A DNA stretch of 64,000 nt from an uncultured Pirellulaceae bacterium. GTDB taxonomy: Bacteria > Planctomycetota > Planctomycetia > Pirellulales > Pirellulaceae. The stretch lies in NCBI GenBank assembly GCA_938083195.1, contig CALKCK010000003.1:62001-126000 (forward strand), read 5' to 3'. The notes under the pieces were generated by a model. The model saw nothing but the letters and a program-made list of their open reading frames with translations, did no database searches and was not told the origin of the DNA. Positions 56,999 to 64,000 of this stretch are shown in pieces. The position numbers and the translations under genes were made by a program. Every line of letters begins with the position of its first letter. The stretch's first letter is position 1.

Positions 56999-57090
56999 GG
57001 ACAACAATCCGCTGCACGCGAAGCCGGACTTGCGGGTGCTCTTCAATGTTTAGTTCTATCGTTCCGGCTCGGTGATCTCAACCGTTATCC
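56999..57090 (+). repeat. attC site 15
   Basis: 92 bp, GGACAAC to GTTATCC. Nearly identical to site 4 over its whole length, but flanked by unrelated cassettes. Confidence 0.88.
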
Positions 57091-57156
57091 CGCTCGCGCC
57101 ATGTCGCTAGCAGGTTTCTTTATCGACATCGCCGAAACGCGTCTGACTGGATAACA

Positions 57157-57187
57157 ATCGCCGTCACACTTTCATTTGGACGGCGAT
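57157..57187. repeat. Perfect 9-bp inverted repeat before ORF 16
   Basis: atcgccgtc (57157-57165) and gacggcgat (57179-57187) with a 13-bp loop; GGATAAC lies just upstream (57149-57155). It may be a mini-attC remnant or an RNA hairpin in the leader. Confidence 0.55.
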
Positions 57188-57207
57188 CCATAAAGCTTTT
57201 AACCATC

Positions 57208-57579
57208 ATGGCTGGTTTGATTTTGATGGCCGGAGGTTGCCGAACGTTCACTTCTGTGCCAATGATCGTATCGCCTGCTTCAACAACCAATTCGATTTTC
57301 ACGGATATAACTCATTTCGAGCTTAATGTCTGGGCCAGTGGTACAAGACAAGAAGGCAAATTTATCGTCTTTACACAGGATGAAATTACGCAAATCGAAC
57401 GTGCGTTCGCCCGCGCCAAGTGGCGTCCCTTTATTGATACAATTCCTGCCGATTCGGTTGGGTATCGTGCAATGAACGACGATATTGAATTGTTCAGTTT
57501 TACATACGGGGCTGGTTGGATCTGGAGCGGCGAAGTCACGCGGGTTTGTAATGGAGGATCACTTGTCGCGACCGAATAA
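57208..57579 (+). CDS. Cassette ORF 16: lipoprotein-like small protein
   Basis: 123 residues from ATG 57208. M-A-G-L-I-L-M-A-G-G-C looks like the end of a lipoprotein signal, but the basic N-region lies upstream of the ATG in the same frame (R-R-S-I-K-L-L-T-I) without a standard start, so the true start may be non-ATG or lost. The mature part has F-T-D-I-T-H-F-E-L-N-V-W and T-Q-D-E-I-T-Q-I-E-R-A-F. No family recognised. Its last codons resemble the right half of attC 2. Confidence 0.6.
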   Translation: MAGLILMAGGCRTFTSVPMIVSPASTTNSIFTDITHFELNVWASGTRQEGKFIVFTQDEITQIERAFARAKWRPFIDTIPADSVGYRAMNDDIELFSFTYGAGWIWSGEVTRVCNGGSLVATE

Positions 57580-57972
57580 TTTTGATCGGTACCCGCTCAA
57601 GTGAAGCCAACCAGACGTGAAGCCAACCAGACTGAAACTGTTCAAAGTTCTCGAACATCGTTTCCGAATTCTTGACCGAATAAACGCTTCGATCTGGAGG
57701 CGATCGGAAGATTGCAAGCATCAAACTCCGCAAACGCAAATAAACCTCCCCTTCCCCTGAAGGTTTAACGGAGTTAACAAAACAGGATTGTGACCAAATC
57801 GTGGCTCGTCACCCAACCAACAAATTAGTTGTGTTGGCTCACGAGGTTGTAGGGCGTATCATGGCGGTTGCGGTAAAATCCTGCTTGCGGCGAACAATGA
57901 TTGCGCATTTCTATCTGCATTGAGCGTGTTAGAAGATCACCATGAACGAACAGAGGCGAGGGGCAAGGACAT
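57580..57972. other. Cassette spacer without gene; 16-bp tandem duplication
   Basis: Contains gtgaagccaaccagac twice in tandem (57601-57616, 57617-57632). The flank of ORF 16 (57562-57574) shares cttgtcgcgaccg with attC 2, suggesting a destroyed attC. No ORF is supported. Confidence 0.55.
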
Positions 57973-58908
57973 TTGAGAACATTAAACTCTAACCGAAGGA
58001 CGTTTCTCTCTCTCCTGATCGGCGTGTGTTGCATTGGCTTCTTCATCGCTGACGTAGCAACGCCATTCTGCTTCAGGTATGCGTTTTCAGGGATGATCGC
58101 TCTCGGGATTATGACAGCACAGCTGACTTTCATCTGCGTTTGGGGGACATTGGTTCGCGGTACGTTTTGGATTCGACTTCCGTGGACTTTGCTGCTTCTT
58201 GTGCTTTCCTGGTGGGCCTTTACGTGGGGGATCACGATTGAAAACGGACAACCTGATATTGATACGATGCTTGGGGGAGGTGTGCTTTTGATGTTCGGGT
58301 TTGTCACTAGCTTTGTGCCGTTGAAGGTTGCAGCGATGTGTTTTCGATGGCAGATTGTCCAAAATTTTTCGGATGATCAAAGCGAAGGACACAATTCTCA
58401 ATACGCGATACGCGACATCATGATCGGAACGCTACTACTGGCACTATCAATGGGGATTGGGCTCGCCATGTTGTCGGATGAGCAAATAAGCTTCCCACGC
58501 GCCTTTGCTGCGAGTGGCCTCAACGAGCCTCAGCTATTGATTGCGATTACGATCTTTGGGATTATCAGTCTTCTTGTGAAACTGCCTTGTATTTGGATTT
58601 CGCTCGGAGAAAAAGCAGAGAAGATTATATCGAGAATTGGATTGTGGGTTGTCTACTGCTTGGTTCTGGCGATTGTCGAGATTGGGCTGTTGATCGCAGT
58701 GTTCGGGAAGCCAGGCGCCGACGCCGGAGAGCTGTTTGCTGGAATGATCGTTAGCCATCAAGTCATGGGCGCGATCACGTTGGGCGTATGCCTCGCGCTC
58801 CGTGGTCTCGGCTATCAGCTAAAGCGGTCTCTGAGAAAGCAGATGGATCCCCAAACAGAGAAGGAATCCAATCCCACTACTTTCGCTCCTGACTCAAATT
58901 CCGTTTGA
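57973..58908 (+). CDS. Large membrane protein within the array
   Basis: 311 residues, start TTG 57973 (aagga upstream). About eight helices: three near the N-terminus, then after a cytosolic linker the motif Q-Y-A-I-R-D-I-M-I-G-T-L-L-L-A-L-S-M, the planctomycete pattern (F-x-I-R-D-L-M-I-x-T) of many multi-pass proteins, and four more helices. Basic/acidic C-terminal tail. The longest gene of the array, in its decayed part; its flanking sites are not well formed, so it may be a cassette with lost attC or an insertion. Confidence 0.75.
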   Translation: MRTLNSNRRTFLSLLIGVCCIGFFIADVATPFCFRYAFSGMIALGIMTAQLTFICVWGTLVRGTFWIRLPWTLLLLVLSWWAFTWGITIENGQPDIDTMLGGGVLLMFGFVTSFVPLKVAAMCFRWQIVQNFSDDQSEGHNSQYAIRDIMIGTLLLALSMGIGLAMLSDEQISFPRAFAASGLNEPQLLIAITIFGIISLLVKLPCIWISLGEKAEKIISRIGLWVVYCLVLAIVEIGLLIAVFGKPGADAGELFAGMIVSHQVMGAITLGVCLALRGLGYQLKRSLRKQMDPQTEKESNPTTFAPDSNSV

Positions 58909-58975
58909 AGCAGAAGGAGCTGCCCAGTTCGTGACTCTAGCGTTTGGTTTACGGTAGGGTTCATCTACTAATGCC

Positions 58976-59072
58976 GATTACAATGCCATGCGCGCGGAGA
59001 ACGGCTTGCGCAGTTTTACAAATGGAATGCAGTCTCTCCGTAACCGGTTGCAACTGGAGTCGACCGTTAACT
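58976..59072 (+). repeat. Degenerate attC-like site
   Basis: Runs from GATTACA to GTTAACT, 97 bp. Parts of the arms pair (gcggag with ctccg, tgc with gca); cores are poor. Confidence 0.4.
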
Positions 59073-59207
59073 GGAGTTAGCACTCAACAGGTGTTAGCCG
59101 TCTTAAAATTAAGTATTGCCGTTCTGCCCAAAAACTTCGCAATATATTCACTTAACGATCGAAATGAGATTGGCTGTCGCTAGTTCATCTCACAAACAGG
59201 AAACAAA

Positions 59208-59426
59208 TTGCATAAAACACAAGAGACTATGGAAAAAGAGCAGCTAGTCGATGAAATCCGCAAACTTAAGCATCGACCGGACACGGAGCGACTGGCTGAG
59301 GATGTCGCCACACTCAAGAACCGCTCGGATGCAAAAAAATTGATTGAGGCGATTGAGAAAATCAAAGATCGGCCGGATTCAAAACACCTGATCGAGCGAA
59401 TCGGTGAACTGAAAATTTGGAAATAG
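59208..59426 (+). CDS. Small helical protein of 16-residue repeats
   Basis: 72 residues from TTG 59208 (aggaaac upstream); ATG 59229 is the alternative. The body is three and three-quarter copies of a 16-residue unit: L-V-D-E-I-R-K-L-K-H-R-P-D-T-E-R, then L-A-E-D-V-A-T-L-K-N-R-S-D-A-K-K, L-I-E-A-I-E-K-I-K-D-R-P-D-S-K-H and L-I-E-R-I-G-E-L-K. Each is an amphipathic helix plus an R-P/S-D turn. No family recognised; an adaptor or antitoxin-like scaffold is conceivable. Confidence 0.65.
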   Translation: MHKTQETMEKEQLVDEIRKLKHRPDTERLAEDVATLKNRSDAKKLIEAIEKIKDRPDSKHLIERIGELKIWK

Positions 59427-59751
59427 AACAGCTGATTTGGAATTCGCTAGTCTGTCACAAGTGGGAAAGGAATCCGCAATTGAGTTAGGAACACTCAAAT
59501 AAGATCCGACCAAATCCAACCAAACTTGATGAACCAAACTCGATGAACCAACTCGATGAACCAACTCGGGGCGGGCATCTCGTGCCCGCTTGGCAACTGC
59601 TTCAACCAGAGCACTGTGCGCCGACATGCCAAACAGAAAGGGCTTGATTTATACTTGTGAGTGTTCGACCATTTGCCGGCCAAGAACGCAGTGCGCGGCT
59701 CCACTGAACCGTACCGTTATCCGACTATGCAAATTTTAATGGAAGCCTAAC
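59427..59751. other. Cassette spacer with short tandem repeats and a weak attC end
   Basis: About three copies of a 13-14 bp unit (aactcgatgaacc) at 59522-59567. GTTATCC at 59716-59722 marks a cassette start; a possible left core, CTTCAAC, is at 59600-59606 but the arms pair poorly. Confidence 0.45.
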
Positions 59752-60108
59752 ATGGATTCCACAATCATACCGATTCTCATTCTTGCTGGATTTGTAATTT
59801 TTCCATTTGCAACAATCGCAATCACCCGGTCTATCGTATCTCGAAGCCGTCACAAAAGGTATCCACTTCGAACCACAATAATGTTTGCAGTCGGACGCTG
59901 CGTATTGGCTATTGGGTATGTAACATCGTCCGGGTTGGGGAAATACCCTTCGGTGACCATCATCGGCGCGGCCGTTTTTCTTTTTGCCTTTGCCGCAACT
60001 GGCGGATTGATCGGAGTGTTGGCTAACCTTTTTATCCCAGAGCAACCCAACGACACTGATAACACGAAAACGAATCGATCAAACGCAACTTCACCGGATG
60101 CCGGATAA
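59752..60108 (+). CDS. Cassette ORF 19: three-helix membrane protein
   Basis: 118 residues. Helices at about 5-25, 42-60 and 68-90, with a basic loop (R-S-R-H-K-R-Y) after the first, then a polar Thr/Asn-rich tail. No family recognised. TAA lies in the following GGATAAC core. Confidence 0.68.
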   Translation: MDSTIIPILILAGFVIFPFATIAITRSIVSRSRHKRYPLRTTIMFAVGRCVLAIGYVTSSGLGKYPSVTIIGAAVFLFAFAATGGLIGVLANLFIPEQPNDTDNTKTNRSNATSPDAG

Positions 60109-60170
60109 CGAAGCGTTTACTCGAAATTGGTTAGCCGTTATCATTTGTACTCGCGGGCAGGGTTGTCCAG
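60103..60170 (+). repeat. Truncated attC (left half)
   Basis: GGATAAC followed by sequence matching the left half of attC 8 (gaagcg, ggttagccgtta, atttgt, tcgcgggca), but no right arm or GTTRRRY. A deletion removed the right half. Confidence 0.6.
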
Positions 60171-60188
60171 GAACTAATGGAAAATTGA

Positions 60189-60611
60189 ATGGGAACCGCT
60201 GACTCTGCTGCAATCACTATTGCGAAACTGGTTACTCTCTTCTTGCTTATTGGGCTCTCAGGATGCCCCGCCCCAACTCCAGGCGAACGGATCAGCCAAC
60301 TTAAAGGAAAGGTCGTGCAGCGTGGAGGCGGTGTCATTGACCTCGACTTGTCAAAGACATCCTTGTCTGATCAAGACTTTTTTTACGTCAACGGGTTTTG
60401 TTCCAATGACCGTCGATACAAAGCAATTCACACCTTGAATCTTGCTAACACTCTGATCACAGATGAGTTTCTAAAAATCATGACACTTCAAGGTGGGCGG
60501 TTCGTGACTGATTCGGGATTGCAGGTGCTAATTCTAACCGGCACAAACACCTCCGATGCGGCAATACAGGAATACCAGGCTGTCGATCCAGATTGCCGCA
60601 TTGTGCGGTAG
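60189..60611 (+). CDS. Cassette ORF 20: LRR-like lipoprotein
   Basis: 140 residues. Hydrophobic core L-V-T-L-F-L-L-I-G-L and lipobox L-S-G-C. The mature part has leucine-rich-repeat-like blocks: V-I-D-L-D-L-S-K-T-S-L-S-D-Q-D-F, I-H-T-L-N-L-A-N-T-L-I-T-D-E-F, L-Q-V-L-I-L-T-G-T-N-T-S-D-A-A. A small exported LRR protein; partner unknown. Confidence 0.75.
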   Translation: MGTADSAAITIAKLVTLFLLIGLSGCPAPTPGERISQLKGKVVQRGGGVIDLDLSKTSLSDQDFFYVNGFCSNDRRYKAIHTLNLANTLITDEFLKIMTLQGGRFVTDSGLQVLILTGTNTSDAAIQEYQAVDPDCRIVR

Positions 60612-60630
60612 GAGCAGGGTGCCGACCGGG

Positions 60631-60719
60631 GCATAACAAACAAATGGATTAAAGTTGCGGCCGGGCGTTTTCTGGAATCCACATCGCTGGCTGCGCCCCA
60701 ATGGTCACTGACGTTAGGC
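60631..60719 (+). repeat. attC site 20
   Basis: 89 bp, GCATAAC to GTTAGGC. Inner arms are weaker than in the proximal sites (ttgcggccggg/ctgcgcccca). Confidence 0.8.
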
Positions 60720-60862
60720 GACAGAAATGATTGCAAACGCCTCTGTCCGGGGGAGCCTGTTATTCCGTGGGTGAGTTGCGTTCTTTTCTGTATAATTCGT
60801 GGCCGACTAACTAGTAATTAAATGTTAGTAGTAATTAAATGTTTTGCAGTCGGAACTGAGAT

Positions 60863-61311
60863 GTGACGCTTCCCCGCAACCAGATCATTGGAGCGAAGGT
60901 CAAACACATCAGTCATGCAAAATATTCCGAACCAGAATTCGTCATCGGGCGAATCGGCCCCACTTCATGCCATTCGCATTTTATTACGCTGGATTCAGAA
61001 ATCGGCTCGGATATTTTCACTGCGGAGATCACCAATCCAGCCAATTTCACGATTGATCTGCCGTGAGAAACAGAAGGCATCTCCGTCTATCAGCTAATTG
61101 GGCTCCCCGTGACCGCAATGCATCGAGACGATGTCTTCTCTTCCTTGGTCATTCTGGATCACGACATTTTTCTGCGTGACGATAATGACGGGGTGCACGG
61201 CAATCCACTTCTGACTGCCTCACCAACTTCCGCAGCGAAGAACTTTCTGAGTTCGTAGATTACTGGACTGAAGCTCCAATTCACGATTCGCGCAAGGGTA
61301 ATGGTGCATAA
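60863..61311 (+). pseudogene. Broken cassette gene of an unknown soluble family
   Basis: GTG 60863 opens 67 codons (N-Q-I-I-G-A-K-V-K-H-I-S-H-A) to TGA 61064. The same frame then continues with strong coding character (V-Y-Q-L-I-G-L-P-V-T-A-M-H-R-D-D-V-F, then L-R-D-D-N-D-G-V-H-G-N-P-L-L) and shifts near 61225 to a second frame (R-S-E-E-L-S-E-F-V-D-Y-W-T-E-A-P) that ends at TAA 61309, inside the next attC core. One nonsense change and one frameshift explain all. Confidence 0.7.
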
Positions 61312-61393
61312 CAATCCGTTGCCCACGGAGTCGCAGGCCGCGTGGACTTTTGATTTCAAGGTTGCGCGCCGCCCGATTATGCTGGAAGTATTC
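61306..61393 (+). repeat. attC site 21 (decayed right core)
   Basis: About 88 bp from a good GCATAAC to AGTATTC, where GTTATTC would be expected. Arms cacggagtcgc and gcgccgcccg pair partly. Confidence 0.55.
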
Positions 61394-61488
61394 AGCTTGG
61401 CCGAAAGTTTCATTGGCGTTACAAAAGCGAATATCCAATTTCTGTTACTCTACTTGCTTAATTCGCACCGTTTCCCATGGAGTGATCA

Positions 61489-62262
61489 ATGTTGTTGCCA
61501 CAACCAGCATTTCCAATTTCCTTAACGCTTCTGTCCTGCTGTCTATTTGCCCCAGCTTTGTTCGCCCAGCAAGTCGCGTTTTCTCCGAATGACGAAACGA
61601 TTGCAATTGGAGGAGAATACGGTGAGATTCAGCTAGTTGATTCTGCCACTGCCAAACTAAAATTTGAGATGTTGCATCCTGGCGTCCCAAAGCTCGATCC
61701 TGACCAACCACTTTCAGCCATCAATTGGACTGCCAGCGTTTGGTTTTCACCTGATGGCAAACGTTTAGCATCGTCCTGCGGATTGACACCCGTCGCAATC
61801 TGGGATTTGGAAACCCGGAAAGTTATACACACTCTTCAACAGGCGAGTGTCGGTTACAATTTAGCTTTTTCGCCCGATGGCTCTAGGCTTGTCGGTATCG
61901 GGGTCGAAGGCAAAATTGGACCAACCAGAATCACGCTTTGGGATACCCAAACAGGAAAGGTCTTAAGTACGTGCACTACCGATCAAATTGAAACCAAAAA
62001 CTCAGAAAAGCTATTCTCTACTAACGGTTTAAAAATAGCATTTACTTGCCAACAGGCAGGAAAGCGGTTTTTCTATATCCTGGACACAGTCTCGGGCGAA
62101 CAAAAACTCAAGCTAGAACTATCCAGCTATCAGCATGCTTACCTTTCGCCCGATGGTTTAAGGTCATTGGTTAGTGATTTTAGCGAAGAAAAGCACAGCT
62201 ACAAAATCATTGACACCTTAAATGGTAAATCAATATTAACTCCCCCAAAACAGGATCGCTGA
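61489..62262 (+). CDS. Cassette ORF 21: secreted WD40-like protein
   Basis: 257 residues. Signal peptide (L-T-L-L-S-C-C-L-F-A-P, cleavage near L-F-A-Q). WD/YVTN-type blades: V-A-F-S-P-N-D-E-T-I-A-I-G-G, V-W-F-S-P-D-G-K-R-L-A-S-S, A-I-W-D-L-E-T, L-A-F-S-P-D-G-S-R-L-V-G, T-L-W-D-T-Q-T-G-K-V. Four to five blades, so it is short for a full propeller and may be truncated or pair with itself. Ends 2 bp before the next attC core. Confidence 0.78.
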   Translation: MLLPQPAFPISLTLLSCCLFAPALFAQQVAFSPNDETIAIGGEYGEIQLVDSATAKLKFEMLHPGVPKLDPDQPLSAINWTASVWFSPDGKRLASSCGLTPVAIWDLETRKVIHTLQQASVGYNLAFSPDGSRLVGIGVEGKIGPTRITLWDTQTGKVLSTCTTDQIETKNSEKLFSTNGLKIAFTCQQAGKRFFYILDTVSGEQKLKLELSSYQHAYLSPDGLRSLVSDFSEEKHSYKIIDTLNGKSILTPPKQDR

Positions 62263-62368
62263 AAAACAAAGCGTTGAACCGGAGTCGAATTAGCCGTTTC
62301 CTGGTTCCTCTGATGTCCTTCCGATCTGGCTGAATTGGTCGAAGGTATTAACTTAGACGGCGTTAGAG
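62261..62368 (+). repeat. attC site 22
   Basis: 108 bp from GAAAAAC (mutated core) to GTTAGAG. Arms gttgaaccggagtcgaatt and ctgaattggtcgaag pair partly. Confidence 0.65.
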
Positions 62369-62407
62369 TGGATCGCGATTTGGGTCAATGGGATTGCCGA
62401 CAATACG

Positions 62408-62545
62408 ATGTGCTTCGCATGCAAACAGGCCGACATTGTCAGAACTAATGATCTGGTGACAGAACTTGAGGCCACGACACTCGGAAAGAACTTCTGTGAG
62501 AAACGGTCAGAAGCATTTTTCGTACGCCTGGCTCACGGCCCGTAA
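62408..62545 (+). CDS. Very small cassette ORF with a CxxC motif
   Basis: 45 codons, M-C-F-A-C-K-Q-A-D-I to A-H-G-P. Its TAA sits in CCGTAAC, the first core of the next site, as in other cassettes; this positional logic is the main support. The frame is open further upstream without a standard start. No family recognised. Confidence 0.4.
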   Translation: MCFACKQADIVRTNDLVTELEATTLGKNFCEKRSEAFFVRLAHGP

Positions 62546-62665
62546 CAAAGCGTTGAACCGGAGCCGAATTAGGATTTCTGGCGTTCCTTTGATACACTTT
62601 AAGTCTGGGCTGAACTGATCGATTCGATTAATTTGGTTCGATTAATTTGGTTCGATTAACTTAGA
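62540..62665 (+). repeat. Last attC-like site, right end disrupted by 14-bp tandem repeats
   Basis: Starts CCGTAAC and matches site 22 in its left half (aaagcgttgaaccggag). The right half holds ttcgattaatttgg in tandem (62623-62636, 62637-62650, then partial) and lacks a GTTRRRY end. It probably marks the end of the array. Confidence 0.55.
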
Positions 62666-62702
62666 CTTCGGTCACAGAAACCTATCAGAGGCATAGCAGT
62701 AT

Positions 62703-63695
62703 ATGAAAACGGCGCACCCCACTTTCCTGATTACCTACATTGTCATTTTGCTTGCATTCAGCGCTACAGTTCAGGCTCAGGATGCCAGCCAGTCGAGCAA
62801 AGCGAATCGGACCAAGGAGGCACCCGCCTACGATGAAAGTGTGCCCAAGCCTACATTGGCAGGTATCCGATACGGAAAACACGAACGGCATGTCCTTGAT
62901 TTCTGGAAAGCGCCCTCCGACAAACCGACTCCGCTCGTATTCGTCGTTCACGGCGGCGGATGGATTGGCGGTAGCAAGGAACGAATCGATCGTTTTGCCG
63001 ATACCGCCACCCTGATGCAGGAAGGCATCTCGGTTGTCGCGATCAACTACCGATTGATGGCCCACTCTGAAGGTGTCGAACCACCTGTCAAAGCTCCTCT
63101 GCACGATGCGGCCCGTGCTCTGCAGTTCGTCCGCACAAAAGCAGAGGAATGGAACATAGACAAAGCTCGCATCGGTGCTGCAGGCGGTTCCGCTGGCGCC
63201 TGCTCAAGCCTCTGGCTGCTTTATCATAATGACCTGGCTGATCCGGAAAACGCTGATCCAGTCTCTAGAGAGTCCACACGACTCTTCTGCGCCGCTGTCA
63301 AGGCACCCCAGACCACCCTTGACCCTCAACAGATGAAAGAATGGACTCCAAACAGTCGCTACGGTGGGCATGCTTTTGGAAAAAAGAAGTTCGCCGAATT
63401 TCTGGCCGAACGAAAAGAAATCTTACCGTGGATTGCCGAGTACTCTCCTTATGCACTAGTAAGCTCGGACGACCCCCCCGCTGCTCTTTTCTATCGTAGT
63501 GCCCCGGCTATTGGGAAGGATCAGAAAGATCCAACTCACACGTCCAACTTTGGAGTAAAACTGCGGGAGCACTGCGAAGAGCTTGGTGTTAAATGTGAGG
63601 TGACGTACCCCGGTGCTGTCGGTGTTGTTCACGAGACACCCACGGATTACCTGATTGCGACACTCAAAGGTAATGCTGGACTATCACGAAAGTAA
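62703..63695 (+). CDS. Secreted alpha/beta-hydrolase (esterase-type)
   Basis: 330 residues. Signal peptide ending V-Q-A-Q. Oxyanion loop H-G-G-G-W-I-G-G, nucleophile elbow G-G-S-A-G-A (G-x-S-x-G), strand V-V-A-I-N-Y-R-L, D-A-A-R-A-L-Q-F-V-R. A catalytic Asp is plausible at S-S-D-D-P-P, and the His at V-V-H-E-T-P. Related to the BD-FAE/hormone-sensitive-lipase-like esterases found in planctomycete carbohydrate loci. It lies directly after the array, with chromosomal-gene length, and is probably the first gene outside it. Confidence 0.9.
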   Translation: MKTAHPTFLITYIVILLAFSATVQAQDASQSSKANRTKEAPAYDESVPKPTLAGIRYGKHERHVLDFWKAPSDKPTPLVFVVHGGGWIGGSKERIDRFADTATLMQEGISVVAINYRLMAHSEGVEPPVKAPLHDAARALQFVRTKAEEWNIDKARIGAAGGSAGACSSLWLLYHNDLADPENADPVSRESTRLFCAAVKAPQTTLDPQQMKEWTPNSRYGGHAFGKKKFAEFLAERKEILPWIAEYSPYALVSSDDPPAALFYRSAPAIGKDQKDPTHTSNFGVKLREHCEELGVKCEVTYPGAVGVVHETPTDYLIATLKGNAGLSRK

Positions 63696-63768
63696 GTCAG
63701 TGTAAACATCCGATCAACCAAGCATCCAACGCATGCGATATAGATATTGTGAATGAACCGCTTCATGT

Positions 63769-63809
63769 ACTAGTTCCTTGAGTTGATAAATCATTCAAAA
63801 GGAACTAGT
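63769..63809. terminator. Inverted repeat after the esterase gene
   Basis: actagttcctt (63769-63779) and aaggaactagt (63799-63809), a perfect 11-bp stem with a 19-bp loop. It could end transcription from either side, but lacks a T run. Confidence 0.5.
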
Positions 63810-64000
63810 GAATCAAAATCCCTTTCAAATACCAGGGCTCGCCCATCTACATTGCCGTGCTAATTGCTCCAATATTCGAAGGTGTTTTAACCCGCTGAAC
63901 TCCAACACCATTCGGGGCAATCGCATCCGCGGGGCGTTCAACCGGCCAGTCAAACTCCCTGCCGCAGCAATGATTGCAAACTCTGGAAAACGGCGTTGAT
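63810..64000. other. Right edge, no supported gene
   Basis: Open frames exist on both strands and reach the window edge; neither is recognisable. Confidence 0.4.

Larger units (their letters stand above)
48534..62700 (+). mobile_element. Integron gene-cassette array (CALIN or distal part of a chromosomal integron)
   Basis: A run of short single-ORF units, all on the plus strand, each followed by an attC-like inverted repeat. Sites start with RYYYAAC-like cores (gcataac, ggataac, gcctaac, acctaac, atctaac) and end with GTTRRRY-like cores (gttatgc, gttatcc, gttagat, gttaggc). Inner arms are complementary with an unpaired A, the mark of attC folding as single-stranded substrate for IntI. Typical length is 88-134 bp. 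ORFs start within about 10-120 bp after GTTRRRY and stop in or just before the next RYYYAAC. No integrase gene is seen in the window, so the name CALIN applies unless intI lies beyond the left edge. Confidence 0.9.

Noticed and set aside
59745..59751. GCCTAAC before ORF 19 as an attC left core
   Set aside because: It lies directly before the start codon and has no complementary arm or GTTRRRY partner at a suitable distance; probably chance.
61064..61066. TGA in the broken cassette gene as selenocysteine
   Set aside because: It does not replace a Cys-like position, the context is D-L-P-(TGA)-E-T, and a later frameshift is needed anyway.

Overview
The window looks like a chromosomal segment of a marine-type planctomycete (Pirellulaceae-like). 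Lineage markers are a DUF1559-type protein with a pilin-like N-terminus and a C-terminal H-x9-DG-like motif, several sulfatases, a Gfo/Idh/MocA oxidoreductase next to a TIM-barrel sugar isomerase, an N-P-Y-E-S membrane protein, a PEP-CTERM metalloprotease, and low operon density with long spacers. This placement rests on gene families and motifs; no search was run.

Layout. 0-5.8 kb: the end of a hybrid histidine kinase, a tRNA-dihydrouridine synthase, a DUF2726 protein and a NUDIX hydrolase. 5.9-9.7 kb: the conserved translation block rpsB-tsf-pyrH-frr with visible promoters and terminators. 10-20 kb: secreted and cell-envelope proteins, an amidohydrolase, a metalloprotease, an alkyl-DNA methyltransferase and a very repetitive acidic/RS-rich protein coupled to a small upstream ORF. 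20-23.5 kb: an ECF sigma / anti-sigma / EF-hand operon (the EF-hand gene is frameshifted), then a periplasmic heavy-metal-associated protein whose metal-binding motif carries an in-frame TGA where the first Cys should be, followed at once by a hairpin. This is a selenoprotein candidate. 24-46 kb: sugar-catabolic genes, a SulP transporter, small membrane or secreted proteins, an AraC/XylR-type regulator, two intact sulfatases and the ruins of a third, an XRE regulator coupled to a membrane protein with a palindrome-rich operator, an AIM24 protein and a beta-propeller protein. 46.4-47.9 kb: two noticeably GC-rich genes of unknown function.

48.5-62.7 kb: the main find. About twenty short ORFs all lie on the + strand, one per unit. 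They are separated by ~90-134 bp imperfect inverted repeats that begin RYYYAAC-like (gcataac, ggataac, gcctaac) and end GTTRRRY-like (gttatgc, gttatcc, gttaggc), with internal complementary arms and an unpaired base. ORF stop codons often lie inside the first core. These are integron attC sites, so this is a gene-cassette array. No integron integrase is recognisable in the window, so it is either the distal part of a chromosomal integron or a CALIN (attC cluster lacking an integrase). At least 15 sites are well formed; about six more are degraded, mostly in the distal 57-62.7 kb. Cargo is mostly small membrane proteins, lipoproteins and unknown cytosolic proteins. At least two cassettes carry broken genes. 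A secreted alpha/beta hydrolase follows the array.

Coordinates and reading frames come from reading the sequence. Family names are recognition by motif and overall sequence, without database support.
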